Of a stretch of 64,000 nucleotides of DNA, positions 43,202-49,977 are shown in pieces; positions within the stretch are counted from its first letter, which is position 1; each line of letters begins with the position of its first letter. Under the pieces are notes generated by a model. That model was given only the letters and a program-made list of their open reading frames with translations, was not told the origin of the DNA and did no database searches. The translations under genes and the position numbers were made by a program. Source of the DNA: Clostridia bacterium (lineage in GTDB: Bacteria; Bacillota; Clostridia; Oscillospirales; Acutalibacteraceae); assembly GCA_017379935.1 (NCBI GenBank), contig JAFNVC010000018.1, forward strand, positions 1 to 64,000, read 5' to 3'.

Positions 43202-44243
43202 TTTTCACATCTCCTCTGTCTGTTACGATTTCGTAACCGATTTTTTGTATTCTTTGGTTAAGGCTTTCCTTGCACTGTGCCGATTCGTCACCGTCGGAAA
43301 GCTTATTGTTATAAAGCTCATATTTTTTTCGTACGGATTGCGGGGAAAGGTTGGGCATAACAACGTTTGCGCCCGCGAGAATTCCTTTTTCGCGTCCGTC
43401 GGAGTCAATGGTACCGAGTGCCGTTGTGGACGGTAGAAGCACGCTCGGATGAATAAGACGGATTATCGACAAAAGATAGCAGGTAAGCTCTGCGCTTCCG
43501 CCCGCTTTGTCTGCGAAGGGTGTATCCTTGTGCGGAATAAAGGGACCGATACCGCACATATCGGGCTTGAATTCCTCGATGAATTTCAAGTCCTTGGCAA
43601 GCATTGCCGTTGTCTGGTAGGGTGAGCCGACCATAAAGCCGCAGCCCGTCTGAAAGCCGATTTTTCTGAGCGATTTCAGACAGCTCATTCTGGTATCAAA
43701 GCTCATCTCTTCGGGATGAAGCATTGCGTAATGCTCACTGTCGGCCGTTTCGTGCCTTAAAAGATATCTGTCTGCGCCTGCGTCATAAAGTGCCTTGTAG
43801 CTTTCCTCACTGCGTTCACCCATCGAGAGAGTGACAGCGCAGTCGGGGTACTTTTTCTTGATTGATTTTACAATATCGCAAAGCACGCTGTCGGTAAAAT
43901 AACCGTCCTCGCCGCCCTGCATAACAAAGGTACGGAAGCCGAGGCGGTAGCCCTCGTCACAGCATTCGAGAATTTCTTCCTTCGTCAGCCTGTAACGGTT
44001 ACAATTTCGGTTGGAGCGTCTTATGCCGCAGTAAAGGCAATCGTTCTTGCAGATGTTGCTGATTTCGATAAGACCGCGGATGAAAACGGCGTTGCCGTAA
44101 ATTTCACGTCGGATTTTATCTGCCCTTTCCGCGAGGATTTTTGCCGCTTCATCAGTTCTGTTATCGATAAGATACTGATATTCGCCGAGCGTGAGGGAAT
44201 GCTCTTTTTCGAGCTTCTCAATAAGGGATAAGATATCAGTCAT
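43194..44243 (-). CDS. hydE: [FeFe]-hydrogenase maturation radical SAM protein HydE
   Basis: The 349-aa protein has the radical SAM motif CKNDCLYCG (about residues 64-72) and the downstream FVMQGGEDGYF motif of the BioB-like barrel. HydE assembles the dithiomethylamine-containing part of the cluster from Cys-derived Fe complexes. It overlaps the regulator stop by 8 bp and hydG by 8 bp, which indicates tight translational coupling. Confidence 0.93.
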   Translation of the reverse strand: MTDILSLIEKLEKEHSLTLGEYQYLIDNRTDEAAKILAERADKIRREIYGNAVFIRGLIEISNICKNDCLYCGIRRSNRNCNRYRLTKEEILECCDEGYRLGFRTFVMQGGEDGYFTDSVLCDIVKSIKKKYPDCAVTLSMGERSEESYKALYDAGADRYLLRHETADSEHYAMLHPEEMSFDTRMSCLKSLRKIGFQTGCGFMVGSPYQTTAMLAKDLKFIEEFKPDMCGIGPFIPHKDTPFADKAGGSAELTCYLLSIIRLIHPSVLLPSTTALGTIDSDGREKGILAGANVVMPNLSPQSVRKKYELYNNKLSDGDESAQCKESLNQRIQKIGYEIVTDRGDVKNG

Positions 44244-44493
44244 TGGAAATCACACCCGAATAAGCGGTTTTGACGCTCACTCCGTCCAGTCTGCCGATTT
44301 TGCCCGAAAGAGCAGAAATCATATCCTGCGGTGCGTCGATTGCGATGCTTATTATATTTATATTTCTTGCGCGGTAGGGGATGCCCATTCTGCCGATGAT
44401 GTAATCGCCTGCCTCGTGCAGGATTGAATTGAGCTTTTCTACCGAGCCGCTTTCTTCAACGATAATGCTCATAACAGCAACTCTTGTTTCCAT
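44236..44493 (-). CDS. TM1266-type putative hydrogenase-system regulator
   Basis: The 85-aa protein starts METRVAVMSIIVEESGSVEKLN (ATG 44493, GGAGGTAATT upstream). GDYIIGRMGIPYRARNINIISIAIDAP is typical of the TM1266 family, ACT-like small proteins encoded with hyd genes and proposed to be regulators, although their mechanism is unproven. It is the first gene after a 125-nt leader with a terminator. Confidence 0.88.
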   Translation of the reverse strand: METRVAVMSIIVEESGSVEKLNSILHEAGDYIIGRMGIPYRARNINIISIAIDAPQDMISALSGKIGRLDGVSVKTAYSGVISND

Positions 44494-44503
44494 AATTACC
44501 TCC

Positions 44504-44573
44504 AAAAAAATGCCGCACCCGAGAAAAAGGGTGCGGCAATACAAATTTTCATTAAAATTTCGCCGTCACCTTT
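44504..44573 (-). promoter_or_regulatory. hyd operon leader: terminator/antiterminator switch
   Basis: On the minus strand, TGCCGCACCC / GGGTGCGGCA (44511-44520 with 44529-44538) is a 10-bp terminator stem followed by seven T, ending at the ribosome binding site. Upstream, GGTGACGGC (44570-44562) can pair with GCCGCACC, the 5' arm of the terminator stem, with one bulged A, around an inner AAATTTT / AAAATTT hairpin (44554-44560 with 44543-44549). The two folds are mutually exclusive. This is the layout of an attenuator controlled by a ligand, protein or RNA; I do not recognise the class. Confidence 0.75.
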
Positions 44574-44625
44574 CAATCAGAGAAACCTTAGTTATGACTT
44601 TATGTCAGGTACAGTTTGTATGTAT

Positions 44626-44654
44626 ATTATAACCTATTGTTTATTTTTTGTCAA
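44626..44654 (-). promoter_or_regulatory. promoter of the hyd operon
   Basis: On the reverse strand TTGACA (44654-44649), 17-bp spacer, TATAAT (44631-44626): a consensus promoter. It begins 3 bp beyond the stop of the upstream nitroreductase. Confidence 0.9.
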
Positions 44655-44657
44655 TCT

Positions 44658-45332
44658 TTAATCTTCGACGGATTTCCATACGAAATGAGCGTCTCCCGCG
44701 CCGATTTCAAAATGATATTTAGCGATGCCGAGATCCATTTTTGCATAAAAGCCGAAAAGCGTTTTTGCCGTGACCTCGTTTCCGTCGAGGATGAACACGA
44801 ACTTCTGCTGATTGATGGCTGTCGGTGCGAGCTTGACAGCCTCCATTGCCTCTCCGAACCATTCGGGCATATCGCCTTTTACGATTTTGCAAAGCTCCTC
44901 AGTGCTCTTCGTCGGTCTTTCGTGACCGGGGGTCTGACCGTAGCCGAGGGTTATGACAATGAGCAGCTTTTCGCCCTTTTTTGCTTTATAAGATGTCTTG
45001 GATTTGTTGAAGGTCAGCGCAACCCAGCAGGTGTTCAGTCCCAGCTGTTGTGCGCGGAGCACGATTTTTTCGCCGTAATATCCGCATTTTTCATCGTCGC
45101 CTTTTTTGCCGACGATCGCTATGTAGTTACTGCAGTTTTCAAAATTGCCGTATTTTGCCATACCCGAGCCAAATGCCTCAGGCTCGTTCAGAATAAGCTG
45201 GATATTAAGTCCGCTGAGGCGGTTGCATTCGTCAATTGTTTTCTGCAGCTCGGCGGCGGTTGCTTCGTCAATTTTACGGTCGGTATACCTGCGAACGGAA
45301 TGTCTTTGCGCGATAGCTTCCTTAAGAGTCAT
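44658..45332 (-). CDS. nitroreductase-family flavoprotein
   Basis: The 224-aa protein starts at MTLKEAIAQRHSVRRYTDR (ATG 45332, GAGAGGTG 8 bp upstream; GTG 45341 possible). QRHSVRRYTD is the FMN phosphate-binding start of the family, and GLNTCWVALTF and the C-terminal GIAKYHFEIGAGD region are also typical of the 'nitroreductase-like' TM1586/PnbA subgroup. It probably reduces nitro compounds, quinones or flavin-linked substrates with NAD(P)H. It is directly upstream of the hyd operon on the same strand with only 3 bp before that promoter's -35, so read-through is likely. Confidence 0.88.
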   Translation of the reverse strand: MTLKEAIAQRHSVRRYTDRKIDEATAAELQKTIDECNRLSGLNIQLILNEPEAFGSGMAKYGNFENCSNYIAIVGKKGDDEKCGYYGEKIVLRAQQLGLNTCWVALTFNKSKTSYKAKKGEKLLIVITLGYGQTPGHERPTKSTEELCKIVKGDMPEWFGEAMEAVKLAPTAINQQKFVFILDGNEVTAKTLFGFYAKMDLGIAKYHFEIGAGDAHFVWKSVED

Positions 45333-45359
45333 TTTGCACACCTCTCAAACGTTTTTTCT

Positions 45360-45388
45360 ATTGTAGCATAATTTTATGCAGAAACCAA
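45360..45388 (-). promoter_or_regulatory. promoter of the nitroreductase gene
   Basis: On the reverse strand TTGGTT (45388-45383), 17-bp spacer, TACAAT (45365-45360), extended TG. It is divergent from the next promoter. Confidence 0.65.
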
Positions 45389-45401
45389 CAGAAATTTGTT
45401 G

Positions 45402-45430
45402 TTGAAAGAAAAATCGCGTTTTGCTATAAT
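45402..45430 (+). promoter_or_regulatory. promoter of the GH39-like gene
   Basis: TTGAAA (45402-45407), 17-bp spacer, TATAAT (45425-45430), extended TG at 45422-45423. Confidence 0.8.
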
Positions 45431-45450
45431 AAAGAAAAGGAGAGATTTTT

Positions 45451-47115
45451 ATGAAATCAATTGTTGCGGTTTTTACCGCTATCATCACCTTCATCAGCGG
45501 TGTATGGGGAGCGGGAATGGAATTTTTAAATCATTACAGCTTCACCGTTGACACATCCGAGGTCGGTGATGTGCTTGTTAATCCTGCAAGCAACGTCAAC
45601 ATCTGGTCGATACAGGGAAATCCCTTTGTCGGCGCAAAGGTGAACGAGGAGAATAATATCTTCGAGTTTGTTGATTACGTTCAGTTTATGCAGTGCACGG
45701 GCGGTAACGCTGACCGCGACCTGTTCATAGATCCTTATGATAAAACCGTGCTTGACGATTACGATTTCACCGTGCTTATCGAAAATTGCCGCGGTGTTCT
45801 TGAGCTTGGCGCAAAGCCGATGCTTAAATTAGGAAGCGTTCCCCTGAAATATTCTGCAAAGGCAAGTGCTGATCAGTATTTCGGCACAAACATTTACCCG
45901 CCCGATGACTATGATGTTTATTATAACTATATCGCCGCTATCGCACAGGCGCTTGTTGATGAGTTCGGAGTCGAAGAGGTACTCACGTGGCGCTTCGGTG
46001 TTATGACGGAATACGAAAATTCCGACTGGTTTATGGCGAACAGCGGAAAGCCCGAGGATGCAACGGTAGAATATTGTAAGCTCTATGACTACACGGTGCA
46101 GGCTCTTATTGATGTTATCGGTGAGGATGTTTTTGTCGGCGCTCACGCTATGGTAGTTACCGAGGGACATTGGGACGAGCGTATTTTTATAAACCATTGC
46201 GCAAGCGGAACAAACTACAAAACGGGCGAAAAGGGCAGCCGCATCTGCTATCTGGCGGCATCGTTCTACGACTCCGCTCCGGGCAAGGAAACAAGCGGAA
46301 TGAATTTTGAAAAAACGATGAAGCACCTGAAAAAGGCCGCTGATAAAGCAGGGCTTGAAAACCTTATCTTCGGTGTTGACGAGGGCAGACTTCTTGTTGG
46401 TAACAGTCATGGTACAGATGACAATCAGCTTCTTACCCGAACTGTCGGATATACTTATCAGGGAGCCTATGATGCGCGTATTTACCGCACGATGTTTGAA
46501 AATAATATCAACTATTTCTCCTCGTGGTCGTTCCTTTCGGGCGGACTTTTCAACGGAAATCCGACGGTCAGCTATCACGTTGCGAGCAACGCCGCAAAAT
46601 TTGACGGTGCGAATCTCGTGAAGACGAGAAAGCTTTTGCGCGGACTTCTGCCGAAGGTAGAGGCTGATGCAGTCTCAGCTTATAACGCGGAGACCGATAC
46701 CGTTCACATTATGGCTTATAACTACAAAAACGATGTGGACTATAAGCGCAGCGCAACGCTTGATTTCAAGGTGAAGGTACCGCAGCTTGACTGCGACAAG
46801 GTTAAGGTTACGGCGTATGTCATTGACGACGACTGCAACTATTTTGACGAGTGGCAGGAGGACAGAGTGAAGTATAATATCACCGACGATTGCTTTGCAT
46901 GGTCACCCGATGACCCCGAAATCGGAAGCACAACAACGCTTAAGGATGGCTGGGCAAGAGAGCTTTATTTCAATGAGCTCGAAGCGAAATACAAGGAATG
47001 CTCACGCCTGGAGCCTGTAACCGAGGAGCTTGAGGTTAAAAACGGCAAGGTGAAGCTCAGCATCACGCTTGACCCGAACGCAGTAGTATTCTACGAAATC
47101 ACTCCCGTAAAATAA
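45451..47115 (+). CDS. exported GH39-like glycosidase (clan-A barrel)
   Basis: The 554-aa protein has an N-terminal signal (KSIVAVFTAIITFISGVWG; AAAGGAGAG upstream). A TIM-barrel of clan A is suggested by EEVLTWRFGVMTEYENSDWF (acid/base Glu near residue 189) and by LIFGVDEGRLLVGN (nucleophile Glu near 310), as in GH39 beta-xylosidase/iduronidase enzymes. FSSWSFLSGGLFNGNPT follows in the barrel. The C-terminal 150 residues are a beta-sandwich with many Asp residues. The likely substrate is a xyloside or uronate-containing glycan; this is family-based inference. Confidence 0.65.
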   Translation: MKSIVAVFTAIITFISGVWGAGMEFLNHYSFTVDTSEVGDVLVNPASNVNIWSIQGNPFVGAKVNEENNIFEFVDYVQFMQCTGGNADRDLFIDPYDKTVLDDYDFTVLIENCRGVLELGAKPMLKLGSVPLKYSAKASADQYFGTNIYPPDDYDVYYNYIAAIAQALVDEFGVEEVLTWRFGVMTEYENSDWFMANSGKPEDATVEYCKLYDYTVQALIDVIGEDVFVGAHAMVVTEGHWDERIFINHCASGTNYKTGEKGSRICYLAASFYDSAPGKETSGMNFEKTMKHLKKAADKAGLENLIFGVDEGRLLVGNSHGTDDNQLLTRTVGYTYQGAYDARIYRTMFENNINYFSSWSFLSGGLFNGNPTVSYHVASNAAKFDGANLVKTRKLLRGLLPKVEADAVSAYNAETDTVHIMAYNYKNDVDYKRSATLDFKVKVPQLDCDKVKVTAYVIDDDCNYFDEWQEDRVKYNITDDCFAWSPDDPEIGSTTTLKDGWARELYFNELEAKYKECSRLEPVTEELEVKNGKVKLSITLDPNAVVFYEITPVK

Positions 47116-47120
47116 AAGAA

Positions 47121-47158
47121 GAAGCCGTCGGCATCAGCTGACGGCTTCGTTGTTTTTA
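47121..47158. terminator. bidirectional terminator between GH39-like and PQ-loop genes
   Basis: GAAGCCGTCGG / CTGACGGCTTC stem followed by GTTGTTTTT; it overlaps the last codons of the reverse gene. Confidence 0.85.
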
Positions 47159-47436
47159 TCAAGTCTTCTGTTGCGGAAATAAAGACACAGATCCGCACCA
47201 ACCATACAAAGATTAAGAAAATAGAAGAAAAGCACATACCACTTTTCGCTGAAGGAGGCCATATATGCCTCGTTCATAAATTTTGATGCGATACCCGCGA
47301 TGTAGCCGAAGAAAATCAGAAGAAGAAAAGCAAGACTCTTGCCCTTAGCGGTACGCGCCTTGTAGGATTTGATAACATTCATCGGCCACGATGCGCCGAA
47401 GCTGACTATCATAATAATTTCTAAGATTTCAGACAT
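47134..47436 (-). CDS. PQ-loop/SemiSWEET-like three-helix membrane protein
   Basis: The 100-aa protein starts at MSEILEIIMIVSFGASWP (ATG 47436, AGGAGTGA upstream). It has three hydrophobic helices, with SWPMNVIKSYKARTAKGKSL matching the P-x(n)-T-K-S PQ-loop motif of SemiSWEET transporters, and a C-terminal NLCMVGADLCLYFRNR. SemiSWEETs move sugars as dimers. The assignment is by topology and motif; it could also be a related uncharacterised PQ-loop family. It lies 4 bp after the dCMP deaminase stop. Confidence 0.6.
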   Translation of the reverse strand: MSEILEIIMIVSFGASWPMNVIKSYKARTAKGKSLAFLLLIFFGYIAGIASKFMNEAYMASFSEKWYVLFFYFLNLCMVGADLCLYFRNRRLDKNNEAVS

Positions 47437-47440
47437 GGTA

Positions 47441-47926
47441 TCACTCCTGAAGCCATTTAAGTTCATTTGCAGGAATCACGATGTAATTATCTGCACCGTC
47501 ACCGACACGAAGGTAAACATTGCGGATGCCTGCCTGAATAATCTGTCTTGCACAGACGGGACAGGGCTTCGCCTTATGGACGGAATTATCCGAAGGGTTG
47601 ATGCCGGCAAGGTAGAGGTCGGCGCCGATGGTCTGCTGACGCGAGCAGTTGAGAAGGGCGTTCATCTCTGCGTGTACGGCACGGCATATTCCGTAGCCCT
47701 CACCCTGATGCATATTCTTTTCAATTCGCGGACACGAGCCTATTTCACAACAGTTTTCAAAGCCGCGCGGAGAGCCGTTATAGCCCGTGGAGATAACGAC
47801 GTCATCCTTAACGATGACCGCGCCGTACTTTCTTTTAAGGCAGGTGCTTCGGTAAGCAAAAACCTCAGCACAGTTTAAGTATGTATCAATTTTTGAAACA
47901 CGGGAGTTGTTTTTGGGGAAGACCAT
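47441..47926 (-). CDS. dCMP deaminase (ComEB-like)
   Basis: The 161-aa protein has zinc ligands HAEMNALL (about residues 84-91) and PCPVC (about 118-122), and the KYGAVIVKDDVVISTGYNGSPRG motif of dCMP deaminases. It converts dCMP to dUMP for thymidylate synthesis; the same fold occurs in competence protein ComEB. The gene is well bounded (17 bp from the acetyltransferase gene). It is the fourth member of a reverse run of S23, GNAT, dCMP deaminase and PQ-loop genes. Confidence 0.92.
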   Translation of the reverse strand: MVFPKNNSRVSKIDTYLNCAEVFAYRSTCLKRKYGAVIVKDDVVISTGYNGSPRGFENCCEIGSCPRIEKNMHQGEGYGICRAVHAEMNALLNCSRQQTIGADLYLAGINPSDNSVHKAKPCPVCARQIIQAGIRNVYLRVGDGADNYIVIPANELKWLQE

Positions 47927-47942
47927 GGTGGCACCTCACTTT

Positions 47943-48371
47943 TTATTTGGTGTATGTATAATTGATAAGTCCGCCGTCGACGGAGGTTTTTACAAATCCG
48001 ACTTTTTCGAACAATCGCAGAGAGGGGAGATTCGTTTTGTCTATGGACACCTCGATTGTATCAAAATCAAGCGGAAGCACTCCGTTGATGATGTCTTTAA
48101 TAATTTTTGTTTCGTAGCCGTTATTCTGAAGTTCAGGGGAAACGAGCAGAGAAACGTAAAGAGTTTTATCAGCGATTTCACAGTGGACACTGCCGATGAG
48201 CTTGTCGTTTTCTGAAATTTTATAATAAAAAACGTTTTCTGTTTTTGTGACGTATTTGAAATATTTTTTCTCGTTTATATCTATAAAGCGTGACACTTCG
48301 GGAAGCAGGTGAATAGAAAGAAGCTGAGGGATATCCGTGTCTTTTAAAGAAGCAAGTAACGAATAAGTCAT
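47943..48371 (-). CDS. GNAT-family N-acetyltransferase
   Basis: The 142-aa protein starts MTYSLLASLKDTDIPQLLS (ATG 48371, AAAGGAGAAC upstream). NDKLIGSVHCEIADKTLYVSLLVSPELQNNGYETKIIKDII carries the acetyl-CoA loop with Q-x-N-G-Y in place of RxxGxG, and NLPSLRLFEKVGFVKT is the classic C-terminal 'NxxSxRLYEKxGF' motif. It is translationally coupled to the S23 gene upstream (4-bp overlap). The substrate is unknown. Confidence 0.85.
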   Translation of the reverse strand: MTYSLLASLKDTDIPQLLSIHLLPEVSRFIDINEKKYFKYVTKTENVFYYKISENDKLIGSVHCEIADKTLYVSLLVSPELQNNGYETKIIKDIINGVLPLDFDTIEVSIDKTNLPSLRLFEKVGFVKTSVDGGLINYTYTK

Positions 48372-48721
48372 TTGCTGTTCTCCTTTGCGGTGTTGATGGA
48401 GGCAATCAGAATGCGCCGGATTGTACCGCATTGATTGTAAAGATCAACGGCGGATTCTCTGCTTAAAATATCGGATTTTACAAACAACTCCAACCAATAC
48501 TCTGTTTCATAACATTCTTTCAAGGCAATTTGTAGTTTTGCAATGAAATCGGGTTTGCCGTGAGCGTAGTTTGCTTCGTGTATATTGGCGCCGATGGAGG
48601 TGGCGGAACGCTCTAGTTGATTTACAAGGGAATAGTGACCTTTAATTGTTTCACATAGTTTAATAATTTTAACAGCAAAATCTGTTGATAGCTCACGAAG
48701 CTTTGATTCAGCCATATTCAT
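48368..48721 (-). CDS. four-helix-bundle protein (S23/IVS family)
   Basis: The 117-aa protein is counted from ATG 48721 (MNMAESKL; ATG 48715 possible). LCETIKGHYSLVNQLERSATSIGANIHEAN and ECYETEYWLELFVKSDIL are the S23 / 23S-intervening-sequence signature. Stand-alone copies outside rRNA genes are common and are thought to be linked with repeats or retroelements. It directly borders a palindrome array and two tRNA-Ser genes. Confidence 0.88.
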   Translation of the reverse strand: MNMAESKLRELSTDFAVKIIKLCETIKGHYSLVNQLERSATSIGANIHEANYAHGKPDFIAKLQIALKECYETEYWLELFVKSDILSRESAVDLYNQCGTIRRILIASINTAKENSK

Positions 48722-48739
48722 ACCGCCTTTCTTAAACAA

Positions 48740-48748
48740 ATTATAGCA
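48740..48748 (-). promoter_or_regulatory. extended -10 promoter of the S23 operon
   Basis: Reverse-strand TGCTATAAT, 20 bp before the S23 start. The -35 position is weak, and the first linker of the palindrome array lies 20 bp upstream. Confidence 0.45.
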
Positions 48749-48768
48749 TAATCATTCGTGAAATTAAA

Positions 48769-48938
48769 GTGAAATATCCTTCGGATGTGAAATAATGACT
48801 TGTGGTCATTGTGAAATATTCGGTGTTTCACCGAATGTGAAATAAAATAAATCCACTCACGCCGTAGGCATTTCACGTTGCGAAGCAATATTTCACACGC
48901 AAAGCGTATTTCACAAATCCCGCAAGGGATTTATTTCA
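48769..48938. repeat. array of seven dissimilar palindromes with a GTGAAATA / ATTTCAC linker
   Basis: The linker GTGAAATA occurs at 48769, 48787, 48811 and 48837, and in reverse as ATTTCAC at 48870, 48890 and 48908, with ATTTCA at 48933. Between them are unrelated palindromes: ATCCTTCGGAT, AATGAC..GTCATT, ATTCGGTG..CACCGAAT, GCC..GGC, TTGC..GCAA, ACGC..GCGT, AAATCCC..GGGATTT. The palindromes differ in sequence and length; only the linker is conserved. No ORF is present. Confidence 0.75.
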
Positions 48939-48942
48939 TTGA

Positions 48943-48973
48943 AAAAAGCACTTGCCGAAGCAAGTGCTTTTTT
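48943..48973 (-). terminator. terminator of the tRNA-Ser pair
   Basis: AAAAGCACTTGC / GCAAGTGCTTTT stem with six T on each side; it ends the reverse-strand tRNA transcript. Confidence 0.88.
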
Positions 48974-48974
48974 C

Positions 48975-49064
48975 TGGCGGAGGACAAGGGATTTGAACCC
49001 TCGCGCCGGTTACCCGACCTACTCCCTTAGCAGGGGAGCCTCTTCACCACTTGAGTAATCCTCC
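48975..49064 (-). tRNA. tRNA-Ser (anticodon GCU)
   Basis: A 90-nt gene on the reverse strand with the CCA end encoded (TGG at 48975-48977). The acceptor stem is GGAGGAT with GTCCTCC. The anticodon stem CTCCC / GGGAG encloses CTGCTAA, giving GCU for AGU/AGC serine codons. A long variable arm (GTCGGGTAACCGGC) marks a class II tRNA. The T arm contains GGTTCAAATC. Confidence 0.92.
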
Positions 49065-49100
49065 ATTGGTGAACAAAAACAATATTCTGTTCTTTTGCAA

Positions 49101-49131
49101 GTAAGACTTCCTCTTGAAAAGGAAGTCTTAC
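49101..49131. repeat. perfect hairpin between the two tRNA-Ser genes
   Basis: GTAAGACTTCC / GGAAGTCTTAC with a 9-nt loop. There is no U-run, so it is more likely a processing hairpin or a small repeat than a terminator. Confidence 0.65.
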
Positions 49132-49137
49132 TCAGTG

Positions 49138-49226
49138 TGGCGGAGAGAGTGGGATTCGAACCCACGGTACGTTGCCGTACGACGGTTTTCAAGACCGTTC
49201 CGTTATAACCACTTCGGTATCTCTCC
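49138..49226 (-). tRNA. tRNA-Ser (anticodon UGA)
   Basis: An 89-nt gene on the reverse strand, CCA encoded (49138-49140). The acceptor is GGAGAGA with TCTCTCC. The anticodon loop CTTGAAA within ACGGT / ACCGT gives UGA for UCA serine codons. A long variable arm (GTACGGCAACGTAC) is present. A consensus promoter lies just upstream; it probably drives both tRNA-Ser genes. Confidence 0.92.
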
Positions 49227-49238
49227 GAATGCTCGAAT

Positions 49239-49267
49239 ATAATATCATAAGTTTTTGCGGTTGTCAA
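49239..49267 (-). promoter_or_regulatory. promoter of the tRNA-Ser pair
   Basis: On the reverse strand TTGACA (49267-49262), 17-bp spacer, TATTAT (49244-49239), 12 bp before the tRNA 5' end. Confidence 0.85.
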
Positions 49268-49299
49268 TACAAAAATTCAAAAATATATAATAAAAACAT

Positions 49300-49333
49300 A
49301 AAAATAAAAACCGGGTCCGTCAAAGACCCGGTT
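49300..49333 (-). terminator. terminator of the ttcA-like operon
   Basis: AACCGGGTC / GACCCGGTT stem; followed on the reverse strand by TTTATTTTT. Confidence 0.88.
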
Positions 49334-49344
49334 TAGAATCTGAA

Positions 49345-49977
49345 TTATGCCTGAGAGTATACTTCCTCGATGACCTCTGCGACGTAATCGGCATAGATAT
49401 GACCAACGAAATCTGCGCCGATGTCATATGTAAGGTGTACGCCGTCCTCGGACAAGGTCTTCCAGTCGGTATTGATGCAGGCGGCGGCAAGGATGCCGTC
49501 AAGGGGAATGAAGAGATCTGCATATTCTCTTGCTAATTTGCGGACAATCTGAATTTTCGGATCAAGATCCTCACGGAAATAAAGCTTATCCTCAGCCGGA
49601 AGGAGGAACTGCTCCATCATAACGATTTTTGCATTCGTTCTTGTCTTGATTGCCTCGAGCACCGTGCGGTAGTTTTCCTCAAACCTTTCGTCTGAGAGCC
49701 ACTCTCTGCTTTCTGCTCTGTGCCAGGTATCGTTGACACCGATAAGAATTGAAACGATGTCGGGCTGAATGTCAATAAAATCGCTTTCGAGTCTGTTCAC
49801 AAGATCAATAGTCTGATTTCCGCTGATGCCGAGGTCAACGAACTCGAAATCAATACCCTCGAAATAGTCCGTAAGATACCTTGCGGCATATTTCGGATAA
49901 CCGTAGCCGAGGTCGTGAATGTCGTCGCGGTTACGGTCGGCATCTGTTATGCTGTCGCCCTGAAATAAAATTCTCAT
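49345..49977 (-). CDS. SGNH/GDSL-family hydrolase
   Basis: The 210-aa protein starts MRILFQGDSITDADRN, with the block I GDS motif and catalytic Ser9. Block II Gly (LGISGNQT), block III Asn (IGVNDTWH) and block V Asp/His (EDGVHLTYDIG) follow. There is no signal peptide, so it is a cytoplasmic esterase, for example of acetylated carbohydrates. Its ATG overlaps the stop of the phosphopantetheinyl transferase by 4 bp. Confidence 0.9.
   Translation of the reverse strand: MRILFQGDSITDADRNRDDIHDLGYGYPKYAARYLTDYFEGIDFEFVDLGISGNQTIDLVNRLESDFIDIQPDIVSILIGVNDTWHRAESREWLSDERFEENYRTVLEAIKTRTNAKIVMMEQFLLPAEDKLYFREDLDPKIQIVRKLAREYADLFIPLDGILAAACINTDWKTLSEDGVHLTYDIGADFVGHIYADYVAEVIEEVYSQA

Noticed and set aside
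44494..44620. Known riboswitch (TPP, FMN, SAM, Moco or tetrahydrofolate)
   Set aside because: None of the conserved cores I know for these classes could be found in the leader, so it is reported only as an unassigned terminator/antiterminator.
48769..48938. CRISPR array
   Set aside because: Spaced repeats are present, but the constant unit is only 7-8 bp, reverses orientation midway, and the spacers are palindromes rather than unrelated 30-40 bp sequences; no cas genes occur in the window.
49101..49131. Terminator between the two tRNA-Ser genes
   Set aside because: The hairpin is perfect, but no T-run follows on the reverse strand, and no promoter is seen before the second tRNA, so the two are probably cotranscribed.
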